The notes: generated by a model not told the origin, from the letters alone. A stretch of 64,000 nucleotides of DNA from Metallyticus violacea (GCA_030762175.1 CM060833.1:168096501-168160500), one strand, 5' to 3'; counted from the first letter of the stretch, positions 45,241-57,352 are shown. A program made the numbers and translations.

Positions 45241-46499
45241 GTGTCTTCTAATGTTTTGTGCACTGAGGAAATGATATACACTTGCTGGCATTGGAGTTTC
45301 ACACTCGAGAGTTTCAGAAGCAGAAGCATAGTCCATTTACAAAGCTTGCACCAAGAACCAGCAGACTACATTTAGTGATAAAGATGTGGATGAGGGTATT
45401 GATAAAGTAACAGTGAATGGCCAGAAAAGCTAGAGGAACAGGGAAAACCTGCCCTAATGCTACTTAGTTCATCACAAATAACACCTAAAGCTGGTGTTAT
45501 TGAATCCAGGCCAGCTTGAAGGAGGAAAGCAGTCAACTATTCATCCATGGAGTCACAATTTTATATGTATTTTCACCCTGTGAAAATGCAGAAGATATTG
45601 ACAATTCCATCACTGTACCCTTTCTTAGTGAATAGGCATTAAACAATATTAATGAACACAGAGAATATGAGAATAAATAGATTATATAATCTATATAGAA
45701 TATAGAACCTGTAAACTGTAAATCTTATGTATTAAAGACACAATAAATATGCCTAAGAGAATAATGGAATGATTAGATTATGTCATTCATTTCACTTGTT
45801 ACCAGAAATTCCCCCCGACAAATACAGAAAGTAAGTAAAATTGCATTAATTTTCTGGCTTAAAATGCTGAATGTAGAACCCATTGTCACCAATCTGTTCA
45901 ATAAGACATGTATAGTTAGAAGAAAAAATGAACAAACCAAAAAGAAAACATATGCAAATCAAAGACAACTATAAATTACACAACTAATTAACATACTTCT
46001 ACATTAGTGCTTATACAGAGTAGTATGTTTAAAACCTTACTGCCCAGTTTTGGTGCATAGTGTTACTATGATAAAAAACTGTCATACAAAGGAACAACTG
46101 TTACAAATAAGATTGGTTATATAATGAAGAAGGAAGGTAAAGCTTGCAAAAAGAAGCTATTTTATTTACAGCAGTCAAAATGGTCATTGCCTATAGATGG
46201 GAAGGAAGCAAGCAGTACTGGTTCTATGTTCTGTTGTACGTACCACTCTATACAAACACCATAAATGACGCCTGCCTTCGAAGTTGATGCCAAAGCGACA
46301 TTCCTGAATAATCAAAGATCATTAAAGAAAGTTCAGTATTCTATCATAGGTATAGAAGAATTTCAAACTAAATATGAAGTATTTAATCTAAAGAACATGG
46401 TGATTTTTTTCTTTCAATTTGGGCAGAAATACACTGTTTTATGAGAAATACTATAAAATAATTAGGTATTTTTAATGCATAGAAATCAGAAGTAATGGA
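45241..46499. other. Intron, no recognised element
   Basis: The ORF at 45780-45974 has no recognisable domain. Confidence 0.45.
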
Positions 46500-46511
46500 A
46501 AACATTCCAAA

Positions 46512-46711
46512 CTTGAGATGCTAATTGGAACTTGTATAGTGAAGCTAATCATATAATTAAGACCATTATATGTTTAAGTTGAACAACATATCCTTATTGG
46601 CTCCACTTACTTATTTAAATTTTGCACATGTTTCACAGACCATTGTTTGCATCATCAGCTAACTGGGCTAGAGTGTCTAGTTCAAATCAATCATACAATG
46701 ATCTTGATTAT
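46512..46711 (-). mobile_element. PLE fold-back insertion, 200 bp, 12 bp target duplication
   Basis: AAACATTCCAAA is perfectly duplicated at 46500-46511 and 46712-46723. A left-only extension (about 46512-46556) contains, on the minus strand, GCTTCACTATACAAGTTCC. The arms are shorter and diverged (about 46557-46620 and 46675-46711). Confidence 0.83.
46624..46662 (-). ncRNA. Hammerhead core with inactive cleavage base
   Basis: Minus strand: CTGATGA (46658-46652), a partly mismatched stem II, GAAA (46634-46631), stem III ACA/UGU, but G at the cleavage position 46625. Hammerheads need A, C or U there, so cleavage is not expected. Confidence 0.55.
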
Positions 46712-46723
46712 AAACATTCCAAA

Positions 46724-47690
46724 TTTACTTTTCAAAGAATTTGTTCTTGGCTTTTAACTATAGCATATGCATGGACATTCTGTCTATAGATTTCTGAAAA
46801 TATTCACCTTGTAGCCTAGTCCAGGTATTTTGGATAATTTTCCAGACGTAATTTGTAGATAATTTGCTTGATATCTTCCATTAATCTCATCTTGCCACAT
46901 TTCAACTGATTAAAGACAAGAGTTTTAGAGCAGCTACACCAAGTTTTAATAGACTTTCTACTTATCTTTGACCTCCAAATATTTCTTATAAATTAGAAAC
47001 ATATTGTTTTTGCAGATCAAAGCCTTTTTGGGAGGTAGGAGCTACAAAATAGAATTAAAAAGATTGAAGAGGGTTATGGTATTTCTTTATGGTCAAGAAT
47101 TTCTTCAGTCTTCAAAAGATTTTCTACAAAATTGCCAGCGAATTAATTCCACTCTGCAATGGAACCTGTGTGTTTCACTGTTACTTAATGTGCTGTTTCA
47201 GGAAGCATGCAAACATAAACTTATCACCTAGATCTATAAAACTGAAATTTTCATTCATAAGTGAACATGTATTCATTGTTAAAATAGTGTCACTCATAAT
47301 TTCTTAATTTTATTTATCAAACATTTTGTTGTTTTCTAACTACTATTCTCCATGAATAACTATTGACAAAGTGACAGAATTCATTCAATCTCACTTCAAT
47401 AATCCCATTGTAACAGTACACCAGCTTCTCTTGCTAGAGAGACCCTTAAAGACATCTTACTTTTCAAGGCTTCTTTGGTACAATTTGTCTGTGGCAATCC
47501 AAATGCACTGAGTTCAAGTTCATCCAATGGAAATAATGCATTGGTCAAGTTGGAATTATTCATTAATTATTTCAGATGCTTTAATGCTCCTATTACTGTT
47601 TCCTGATAATAAATGTATTCAGGATAAATTACCTGATTGATTGATAAATTTCTTTCATTTTATAAACATTTAGTTACTCTTATATTAAAT
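46724..47690. other. Intron, no recognised element
   Basis: Overlapping ORFs at 47004-47307 have no recognisable domain. Confidence 0.45.
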
Positions 47691-47706
47691 AAATATATCT
47701 TTGCAT

Positions 47707-47925
47707 ATATAAACAATGTATACAGTTTTTTTCACACTAACTCCATTCACTTACATAAATTTTAACGACAGTTTGTCAACAGGCTGAAGATGGGAGGGAT
47801 CGCTCCCGAAACATATGTTCCAAATTTATGTAAGTGAATGGAGTTAGTGTGAAAAAAACTGTATACATTGTTTATATATATATACCACTCCATTGTCAAC
47901 AGCTTCGTAAGTACACTTATTTGAG
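47707..47925 (+). mobile_element. PLE fold-back insertion with hammerhead, 219 bp, 12 bp target duplication
   Basis: ATATCTTTGCAT is perfectly duplicated at 47695-47706 and 47926-47937. Arms of about 55 bp (47709-47763, 47822-47875) are inverted and nearly perfect. A right-only extension of about 50 nt contains CCATTGTCAACAGCTTCG (47889) followed by TAAGTACACTTATTTGAG. The ribozyme fills the loop. Confidence 0.93.
47779..47826 (+). ncRNA. Hammerhead ribozyme, intact core
   Basis: Plus strand: AGG-CTGAAGA (47784-47790), stem II GGGAG/CTCCC with a GGATCG loop, GAAA (47808-47811), stem III ACA/UGU with a UA loop, cleavage U at 47819, then CC pairing with GG (47782-47783). Beyond an internal loop the hairpin arms (ATAAATTT with AAATTTAT) extend stem I. 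Antisense to the myosin gene. Confidence 0.82.
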
Positions 47926-47937
47926 ATATCTTTGCAT

Positions 47938-49709
47938 GCTTTTAAATACAAAATGAATATTTCTGCAACTACAAGAAAGTTTACTCAGTAACAGACAAAA
48001 GCTATCATATAAAATAAATTTTTCCAGTAATGTTATAGGCAACTTATTGAAATTAAATCAGTGACATTCTTCTTTCAGCACCTTCCCACCAGGGATTATT
48101 ACAAACAGCTTTATAAAAATAAAGTCAAAATAACTATTTTTAGTTATTCTAACAAATAAAATCTCTTTGTTTTTGCAGCTTCATATGTTCAATATATATT
48201 TCTGTCATATGTCTCTGTAATGTATGTGTTAACAGGGAGCATTTCTATTTAGCAAAACTGAATCAAACAGAGCTTCTCTAATTTGAATGGGAGTTATCAA
48301 AAGAGACAAGCTGAATGAAAATGAACAAAATCAAATAGTAGGAATTTTCTAGAGAAGAATATTCTGTGTTGGAATGGAACTTTTGTTTCATATACAATCA
48401 AAAGTAATTGAATTTTTTATGTTTGATGTGTAATATAAAAACAGCACAAAATTTGCTTGTTGAAGGGTAGACAGCAATATTGCACACTGAATAAGAAAGA
48501 TTAAAGAATTAATTAAGAATAATTAATAGCTGTGCATAAGAACTATCAACATCTAAATGATAAATGTCATAAATGCTACTGCAATAATTACCCAATCATA
48601 ATGGTTGGGGTGAAATAAACTAACTAAGAACACGCAAAATTTACTAAGCACATATCTTGTCAATAAAAATGTCATAAATTCAATATTTTTAATTTCTTTT
48701 AGCTATTATTTGTTTCTTCTTTCAACACTTCTTCATAAAAATGACTAGTGCCGTTATGTGATCCATTTTCTGATGCCACATTTCCAAACTTCCATTGTTT
48801 AATTTGGTTTGGTTTGATTTGATTCTATTAAATGGGAGCAGCAGAAGGCATTTTACATTACTTTGTTTTGCTTTGATTCAATTCAATTCGGTTCTATTTA
48901 GTAGGAATGGAAGAGAAAAAACAGGGTGACCAGATTCACTTCAATAAAAAATAGGACAAAAAGCTTCAAAAACAAGAACATTATTCAAAAAAAGAGGATT
49001 ATATGCTTATATTATATTTAAAATTATGTCTGTAACTATTTTATACAAACTATTTATAATAAAAATATTACTAATGATTTTACTGTTATCTACATATGAA
49101 AACCTAGGAAAATGTAATGCTAAATAAAATAATTTTCAAAAGACAAAAAGCCAGAATGAAATGTACATTTAATATTACATTGTAATGTGTTTCAAAGTTA
49201 TTTTACATTCAGCTTCAATTTCTTTTCTTCCTTTTTCTGAATATGGGTATTTGTTGTCTGGGACTCATCGAACTTACCCTTTTTTTCTCTTTGAATGCCT
49301 AAATGGAAAATAAATGGAACTAATTGTAGAATCATGTGATTGAGAAAAATAATACAAAAGAACACTCATGCAAAGCAGAGTGGGCAGACTGCAAAGAAAC
49401 TATCTTCATATGAACTTTGATCTGCTTCAATTTTTCTATTTACTAGCTACCTATGAGCAAAGAGTATATTTCATTGATAATCTATCACCTTATTTTAAAA
49501 TGGCATCAAAACAAATAATTTAAAAAAATTCCAGGTAGTTATGAAAAGAAGAACATGGTTTTTAAAAACCCCACTCAGACTCTGGAAGAAGTTATGAAAA
49601 GCAGGACATGTCCAGACAAAAGAGGACATCTAAGCATCCTACTCACAAACAATATAAACCTCATATTCAATCTGTTAAAAGATATACTTTTAGTCATTTA
49701 ATATCTACT
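47938..49709. other. Intron; possible hAT-like non-autonomous fragment at 48924-49650
   Basis: GGTGACCAGATTC near 48926 and AGAGGACATCTAAGCATCC near 49620 loosely resemble hAT-type ends. No coding potential seen. Confidence 0.3.
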
Positions 49710-49815
49710 GAAATGCATTCAGCTTGATGGCAACAAGCAAATGAAAAATAAATAGAAGGAAACTAGGGAAAAAATTATAAATATCAGCACTCCAATGGCC
49801 ACTAGCAATTAACCA
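49710..49815. repeat. Dispersed repeat, shared with 18410-18540
   Basis: Similar over roughly 100 bp in the same orientation; see the other copy. Family not recognised. Confidence 0.6.
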
Positions 49816-50459
49816 TTTATCTTCTTGTACAGAACTAATTAATATTGCATTACATTGAATGTTAATAAATGAAATGTTTTTGTCTGTACAAAATAAGTAA
49901 TCTGTCAGATTTCACCAATGTGTGCTACTTGTATCATATGTACTACTGCTTAATAGATGTATAAACTGATGAAAGTGTCATTATATCATTGATATTAGTT
50001 TTTATGAAATTTAAAGCTTTAAAAATTATTTAATTACCCAATTGTGAATGCATTTACTTTACAACACACTTTGTAAAAAGTAAAGTACCAAACTTTTTTT
50101 TTAAATTTAGATAATTGTTGGATGAAATTTTTGGATCTTGTATGCTGGAATAATGGAATGCGCAATAGACCATCCTGATAACTAATGTCAATCATGACTC
50201 AAACAAGTAGTTCAGATAAAAGGAATTTCCAGATAAATTCTTAAAATCATTATTATTTCACTACAGAAATAGAAACTTATTAATTGAGATTGTACACAGT
50301 GAAGATTGGGATAAATATAAAAATCAATAATGATGAGCAATGTCTTACAGAATGGACATAAAATTAATTTTAGGGATACTTACAAATTTTCAACTCCATT
50401 TCAAATCATCATGTCTGATTTTACTATGAGGAAAAAGAAACAATTTTGTTTGTGTTTGT

Positions 50460-50710
50460 GTGCTAACTTGCTTGCCTGATTAGGGCATTAAGAGTGCTGC
50501 ACAAGAGCACAACAGCATTGTCCATTTGTAACATATACACCGATAACTTGGCAGACTGCTCTTATTGATGATGATGAACATAGGGTAGATGATGATGGAG
50601 CAATGATGGAATGAATGGCAAGGGAGACCTAAGCACCCAGAGAAAACCAACTTACAGCTGCTGTGATCGAACCTAGGCTGCCTCAGTGTACTCAGCCTGG
50701 TGCAACCATA
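50460..50710 (-). mobile_element. Possible tRNA-derived SINE, further family
   Basis: Minus strand: CAGGCTGAGTACACTGAGGC, then AGGTTCGATCACAGC (B-box-like GGTTCGATC) and a GC-richer body of about 200 bp. Single copy in the window, so the call is tentative. Confidence 0.4.
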
Positions 50711-51521
50711 ATAGAAATACTTAAAACACAAACAGATTTTAATAGAATAGAAGAAAACAGAATATTGCACAAAACATACATACTGGAGTTATATACATAC
50801 TGGAGTTACTCAACAATGAGAAATATGTTTTCCAGAATCAAAACAGAAGGTTCAAGGGAAATTTTGTTCAATATGAAGCAAGTTTCATCTCAGGAGAAGG
50901 AACATGCCATCATTCAACTAGCAATAAAATCTGCTAAGAGAAGGAGGTATAAAAGGGGCAAGTAATATAAACATAGATAAGCAACCTCTGAAGATGCCTG
51001 ATGCAATTTCAGGTAAATAGAGAGAAACAAAAAAGGAAAATAAATCTTAATTAGACCAGGAGCTATAGCCCAAAGATAGACATAGTCCAATCAAGATAGA
51101 GAGACTTGAAACAATTATAAGGACAGGTTAAACCTTAATAAGAATTAATGCTTTTATGAAAAATGGAATTGTAAGAATATATTTATTTATGATGATCTTC
51201 AAGTGTAGTTATACAACCACTAGAATATATGTACCATTTAATTACTGGCTATTTTACATATGACCATTACCAAAAGAAGAATATAAACCATGATTCATAC
51301 ATGCACAAGAATCAGATTACATACCATGTTCCTCTATAGAATATTATTCATGAATCTATTGTGTTAAATAAGAATTAATTATATGCAAGAGAAAACATAG
51401 AGGCAACTGTGCAATTAAATTAAAAGAGAGATTTTGTCATTTTCATATATGTTTCAGTTTTAACAAACTGCATTGTTAATGTATAACAGCCAAGACTTAT
51501 AACATCAGTAACTTAACTTAC
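50711..51521. other. Intron; unassigned ORF 50663-50965
   Basis: The 100-residue ORF has a basic C-terminal end (KSAKRRRYKRGK) but no recognisable domain. Otherwise AT-rich. Confidence 0.4.
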
Positions 51522-51671
51522 TCTCCAGCTCCTCCAAGCAGATGCAATAATAATTTGGCTTTTCTTCTTAAGGAGAAATTCTTTCCTTTGTTTATAGCCT
51601 CGCCATAATTTTTGTATTAACACTGCCAAATCTTCCAGCCTTTCACGACGAAATTCTTCCAGTTCAAAAAC
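51522..51671 (-). CDS. Myosin-I exon: end of motor and first IQ motif
   Basis: Fifty residues: VFELEEFRRERLEDLA, VLIQKLWRGYKQRKEFLLKK, then SQIIIASAWRSWR. The first part is the helix leaving the converter, and LIQKLWRGYKQR is a canonical IQ motif (I-Q-K-x-W-R-G-x-x-x-R) for calmodulin. MYO1B has nearly the same L-A-T-L-I-Q-K-I-Y-R-G-W pattern. The acceptor CAG is at 51674-51672 and the donor GTAAGT at 51521-51516, minus strand. Phase 0 in and out. Joins ...RSPRT from 61994-62210 and AREEY in 28775-28861 across a 22.7 kb intron. Confidence 0.95.
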
Positions 51672-52269
51672 CTGTGTAATCAAATATTCCAATGTTATAT
51701 ATCTGTTAATAATTTCATTTCATTTCATTTATTTCAGTTTAATATGGTGTTGTATACATTAAGCCATGTCAATGTGCAAATTAACAAAATTTATAATAAA
51801 AATGGCAACTTGTAAACCAAACAATTTCCCCACATATATATACATTGCTGAGAGAAGGGAGAACTGTAAAACTAATTAAAATTCTATAATTGACTCATTT
51901 TCTTAAAGTGTTTAATTGCAAACATAAACACACAATCATAATGGATAGTGTTGTATCAAGCATAAAAGGTAGAACATTCAAGCAACACCAAAATTAATAT
52001 TATACTCCTTTTAAGGGTTTTATACACATAACTCAATAATGTTACTTGGCTATGTATCAAATGAATGCAATGAATTGAAACAATGAGTTGTCTAGGCATA
52101 GAACTGCAAATGAGTACCTGGGGAGTTTTCTTTCATATTAAATTTCCAGATTTACAGAGGAAGTAAAATGTTATTATAAAGCTTCATAATAGCTTAAAAT
52201 TACAAAGCTTGATGATTGGGTAAATAAACTTGGAGTATTATAAGAGGTAGGATACATCTGAGCAACTAA
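51672..52269. other. Intron, no recognised element
   Basis: AT-rich sequence. Confidence 0.45.
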
Positions 52270-52930
52270 AACAAAAAAAAGGGGGAAGTGCTGGAGTATG
52301 TAAAAGAAAAATGAGTAAACATTCTATTTGCTTAAAAGCACATTCCAAAGTTGAAGAAACACAAGATTCATAACATATTCGTGAATGGAGACAAAGCATT
52401 GCAATACTGCAAAGAAAAAGTAATATGGCAAAGCTTGAAGTTTTTAACACTGTTATTGGTATTATTGATTATAGAAAAGATAGTGGAAATGTTTATAGAT
52501 TTATTAAAAAAGTGAAACTTTTCAAGACCGGCTAAAGAGCCAACCAACATTGCAGGGAAGAATTTATATTATGATAAATATAGCAAATGCGTTCATGAAA
52601 TTTTATTCAAATAATCAATGGTTAGATGTAGATAATAAGAGAAAACAGACAAAAATGAGAAGGGAGATGGTAGACAGTAGGGGGTAGATTCTAATGTACA
52701 GGAACTTTTCGTCAGGAATTTTGAACTACTAGAACCATAAGAGGCAATTAAATGTCTCAAGAATGGCTAAAGCCCTGGCCCTGATAATATCCATCCAGAA
52801 TTTGTGAAACACTTCGGCAACAACAATCTTCTGGCCTTATTAGGTATTTTAAATCTAAGCTGGTATACCGTGGTCCTGTAGTATGGAAGAAAGCTAAAAG
52901 CTTGTGGTACTATATTTGAAATGGCTTTCC
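52270..52930 (+). pseudogene. LINE fragment, N-terminal RT region
   Basis: Frames in the plus strand give E-A-I-K-C-L-K-N-G then K-A-P-G-P-D-N-I-H-P-E-F-V-K-H (52745-52820), the K-x-P-G-P-D start of LINE reverse transcriptases, followed by L-L-A-L-L-G-I-L-N-L-S-W. Upstream, W-R-Q-S-I-A-I-L-Q-R-K at about 52385 fits the linker. Many stops. Confidence 0.65.
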
Positions 52931-54228
52931 ATTAATAGGGGTGCCTGTGTACAGATTTTGTGGTATTCAATAAGCCTTCTTCAAATACCACTGGAGGTTT
53001 CTCTTAATTAGAGCTATTCTCAACATTTCAAAGTGGCGCAGCCTACAAATTAAGGTGCTATTACAGGTAACTATAACAAATAGGATCCAGTGTTCATTGT
53101 TCATCTTTCAAAACATTTCCATCCCTTAATACTCTGAAACTGGCTGGTACTTCAGAAACAGTATGCTATTGTTTACCAGGCACCATTGCATTGCAGTACA
53201 GCTATCTTTAGTTGCTGATGCTATCCATTGTTTTCTGATGCTTTCTTTAAAATGAATAGATACCTTCTGGAACAAATGGCTGCCACTTGCTGGTGCACTT
53301 GGTTCGGAAAAGTGCATTTTTATTACTCAAGTAAGAAAAGTAACAGGAGTATGCAATGAATACTTTTATAACAATAGCCTCCTCTGCTTGGAGGGTTTAC
53401 ATTTGATATTTGGTCACACAAAAACTTTGCTAAGTTTTATAACGTTCAATGCTCTTAACATTATCATTTGTTTGCATGGCATAGCAATGATGTGTTTAAA
53501 ACACATTGGCTTTAAAGCTTCTATAGTAACAAAGTTGTGTGGCTTCTAGTTCCACCTGGACTTAAATGTAGCAAAAGAGCCTATTCTTGCTCTTCTTACC
53601 TTCTTCTATGTTTTGCGGGAAATCTGCCTAATAAGTGCTGTAAATGTATTTGTTGCACTGAAAGCATTTGACTGTTGCCTAAGAAAAACTCATATTTTAA
53701 AAAGGAATATTGTAACCACCTTTAAACCTTAAACCAAAAATTATATACTTTATATTCTTTAGTATCCAAACATGGAGAAATTTTCATCATATTTAGCATC
53801 AAAACATAGTAATTCACTGGCACATCTTTAGTATACACCTACAGGAACCATCTGAACAAAATTGTCTTAAAATACTGTTTCAATCCAGCCTCTATATATA
53901 TATAATGCTTTATATATGCTGTCCATTGTGATTATGTCATTCTTTTTTTTTTTGATACACAATCAGTCATACAAGAAAATACAATCATAGTCACTCTAGT
54001 AAATCTTCCTGAGTTGGTGTAACCAAGTGGCCCAAATAGTTTCAACATTGTGGTTACTTAACTATCAAGCAAAATTACAAAATTAACTCAATCAAAAACC
54101 AACTTAAATTCTTTTTCTGCCCATTTTGGTCTCTCATTTCTTATTTATTTTCTTCAACCATTTTCTTTTAACCTTACCTAAATAACTCCCAATTTCCAAG
54201 ATTTTCTGCCTTGTTTTCATATTAACCA
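52931..54228. other. Intron, no recognised element
   Basis: The ORF at 53126-53317 has no identified domain. AT-rich. Confidence 0.45.
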
Positions 54229-54230
54229 AC

Positions 54231-54534
54231 TTTTTTTTTTTTTTTTGATTGATTTATTCATGGATGCTCTTTCATATCTCAGGTTATAAGCATCCCATTC
54301 AACTCAGGGTGTGAAACGGCTGACAAATTTTGCTCAGAGGCCTCTCTTTCAGGCTTGAGGTTCTTTTTCATGCCGTAAATGTATGACATGGGACCCATGG
54401 CTTTACTTCCCTTCTGAAGGAAGCCATAATTAGGATTTTTATGCCCGAAAAAATCCATCGGTCCTGGCAGGGTTCGAACCCACGTTCTTGGGTGTAGGAG
54501 GCAAGTATGGTAACCACTACACCACCAGGACTGA
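54231..54534 (-). mobile_element. tRNA-derived SINE, family A
   Basis: Well preserved. Minus strand: TCCTGGTGGTGTAGTGGTTA (head at 54534), GGGTTCGAACCC (B box, about 54470-54482), tail T-run at 54231-54246. Confidence 0.9.
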
Positions 54535-54559
54535 CTGATGAACTTGTTTCCCCTTATCT

Positions 54560-55345
54560 CTATTGGTAAGTTATCCTACTTCTCAACTCTAAGTTTAGCT
54601 CTGATTTCTTTAGTTTCTCTGCAGTCCACTATTGCATGCCAGTAACTATCTTGTATTCTACACATCGGACATTCCTCTATATTTAAACCTCCTCTTATTC
54701 CTTTCAGATTCACTACCCCTGTCTGGGCCAATGCAATTACCTCCCTCATCCACCTGTCACCTTCATCCACATAATTCTCTCCACCCCATATTTCCTTTAA
54801 CCCCCTATAAACCCTCAACGACGTTTTACTATTAAAACTATCTGTTATCTCCTGTCTTTCCATATCATTAATTCTTTGTTTAATTTCTCTCCAAAAATCT
54901 CTTTTTTTACTTTCTGTATCATGCCATACCATACCCAAGCAACTTTTTCCATAATCTCATTGATTCTACTAAACCAAGTATTTCCTCCCCTCACTTTCTC
55001 TTGTATCATTAGGCAGTGTTTCAAAATACAATTTTCCTCTAAATTCTTAATCCTAAACCAATATTTCAAAGTACTTGTCATTATTTTTTCTTTACTCCCT
55101 ACTCTGCTTAATTCAGCTTGTGCGACCCAGTTTGGTGAGCTTTTGGTAGGTCCATAATTTGTTTGCAGAAATTCCTGTGAATCAAGTCCACATTTAGCCA
55201 TCCCTCATCACTACCCCAAATTTCTACTCCAAACATCATTTTGGTCTCTACTCTAACCATATATATTTTCTCCAACCATTTTATATGCATGTCATTCTTT
55301 ATATTTTTCTTCATCAACATAATGAAGCTAAATGAAGAAGGCAAA
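54560..55345 (-). pseudogene. LINE C-terminal fragment with zinc-binding CCHC
   Basis: Minus strand reads MFGVEIWGSDEGWLNVDLIH (55240 region; Y-G-x-E-x-W-G), then an extended C-terminal domain in overlapping frames, ending with ECPMCRIQDSYWHAIVDCRE (about 54650), a C-x2-C-x(n)-H-x4-C zinc-binding end typical of several LINE clades. Two frameshifts (about 55200 and 54930) break it. Related LINEs are widespread in arthropods; the clade is not fixed. Confidence 0.75.
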
Positions 55346-55859
55346 ATACTTAATATTTACAATTTTGGTGCAATGCATGTGACTTTTGCATTTATTTTAG
55401 CATTATGGATTATTTATCTTAGTTCTTGTTAAATGATTTATTTTCCTCTTAGCATTACTGCCTTCTTCTGATTTGAAACATCTATAAGATATTGTGACCG
55501 CAGTACAATTCAAACATGTGTCTTCTTCTTTTATATGGTGTGGATAGATTATCCATGAAACATTGGTGCAGCAGGTCCATGAGCTGCAGAGCATATGCTC
55601 CCAAATGGCCAGCAACAAGAGGTCATGAAATTTGCAACATTATGGTGATTGTTAAATAATGTACTATTAATTTATACTTATAAAATCGTGTACTTATCCA
55701 TCCATGCCATGCAAGAAGAGGCTGGAACTAGTGGCTTCATTTTTCTACAAATTTCTGGCATTTACTTAGTAAATTACTCATTACCCTTCTTAGTTCTCTT
55801 TGAGAAGTTAAATTACTCTTCAGGGTTTTTTATTCTGCAGTTGATCTAAGGTGTATGGA

Positions 55860-56460
55860 TTTGTGCTGCACAATTTATCTTTTAATGTTCCCCAGATATA
55901 ATAATCACAGGGTTAGAGTGCAGTATCAAGAAAAGCATGTTTTCTAACTGATAACTCTTATCATTCAACATTTTGTGAATTGCCTGCATAGAAACATTGG
56001 CTGTAGGTGATGTTGCAGTATCCTGCTGGAAAATACAAAATTATGCTTCTCCATAGCTAATTCAGGAAAAGAAGTAAAAAACAGGCACATGTCTATGGTT
56101 ATTAATTTTTTCTTATAAAAATTCCCAAAATTTTAATATTGGTAGTTTTTCAAATTAACATAATTGTCCATGTAAAAACCGAACTAAGCTTAGTCAGAAA
56201 ACAGGAGGTTAGGATAAATTTCTCCAACATGCATTTGAATAAAAAATACACTTGTAAAATATAATCCTGGCTACAGGATCATTCAGTTTAAGTTCTTGCA
56301 CCATGGTAATTTTATAGGGTTTGAATTTAAACAATTTCCATTTATACAGAAGATTAGAACATTCTTCTTTGTTGGGAAATATTGAAGAGATTCTTTAGGG
56401 AACCTCTGCAGGTGGTAGTCAGTGTCATTTAGAGCTTCTTATTTAAGCATTGCCTTCTTT
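55860..56460 (-). pseudogene. Tc1/mariner-superfamily transposase fragment
   Basis: Minus strand frame near 56030-55950 reads I-F-Q-Q-D-T-A-T-S followed by T-A-N-V-S-M-Q-A-I-H. This corresponds to the F-Q-Q-D-G-A-T-A-H-T-A block around the second catalytic Asp of a transposase family common in insects. Upstream (about 56310-56270) A-R-T-K-L-N-D-P-V-A-R-I resembles Q-E-L-K-P-N-D-P-V-A-R. Fragmentary. Confidence 0.7.
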
Positions 56461-56734
56461 ACCTCTTTCTATTTCAATATTATAATTAAGGTAAAACTAT
56501 AACCTGAAACTCAAAAAACCTGAGAACTTTTCTTGAAGTAATCTTCTGATACCACTATTACTATACAAACAATTTACCATAAATAGCTCACTGAGGTAGA
56601 GAATAATTAGGTACCTCTATTATTTTCCATGAAACTTTTCCTAGTAGACTGTAATCAAATCACCAACAAACCTTACATTTATAATATCACTCTTTTAAGA
56701 GATTGAATACCTCACCAACTGTGTTATCCCATTT

Positions 56735-57352
56735 AGGGTTGCCAGATCTCTACTTGGGAAAAGAGAACACAGTCATAGTTCAATGAAAAATTTATGTACA
56801 CAAAAAATTCCAATATGTAAATTAATATCATAAACTCAGCATGAACTATGTATATAGAAAGCATTTAATACTCCTTTCTCTTCTACATCTTTAATGTCTA
56901 TGTCTCAACTTGTAAAACAGAGGGTACATAGATATGGTAGTATGAAAAATTTTATATTGAAACCATGTAATGCATTTAATATAATATGTTCTATAGATTA
57001 CGGACATTTTAATATTTCTTCCTTCACATTTATACAATTATTGCTTGTCATTACAGGTATATTTCATTAGAACTAATTTTCTTGAGAAATCTTGCTTAGA
57101 AATTAAGTAATCATGAAAAGCTCCACTTAAATGTTTTAGGCTATGTTTTATAATCAGAATTGATTGATCGGTATTGATGCCATAAATAATCTCATATATT
57201 TAAATTGGATTATTGTGAGATGAAAATATAATGATAGGTTTTATTTCTTAGAAAAAGAGTATTTTAGAGGACTTGGTCAAAAAATGAATCTGAAAAAAGC
57301 ACTGAGCCTAAAAAAAGACCATGTATGGGAAAAAGAGGATGTCTGGCAGCCC
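56735..57352. mobile_element. Possible non-autonomous hAT-like element
   Basis: The ends are inverted: TTAGGGTTGCCAGATCTC at the left and GATGTCTGGCAGCCCAATCC at the right. No ORF of note. Similar ends occur in short dispersed sequences elsewhere, but no target duplication was confirmed. Confidence 0.45.

Noticed and set aside
46624..46662. Active hammerhead in 46512-46711
   Set aside because: Guanine at the cleavage position and a mismatch in stem II; kept only as a degenerate core.
54632..55157. Plus-strand ORFs
   Set aside because: Antisense shadows of the LINE C-terminal fragment on the minus strand.
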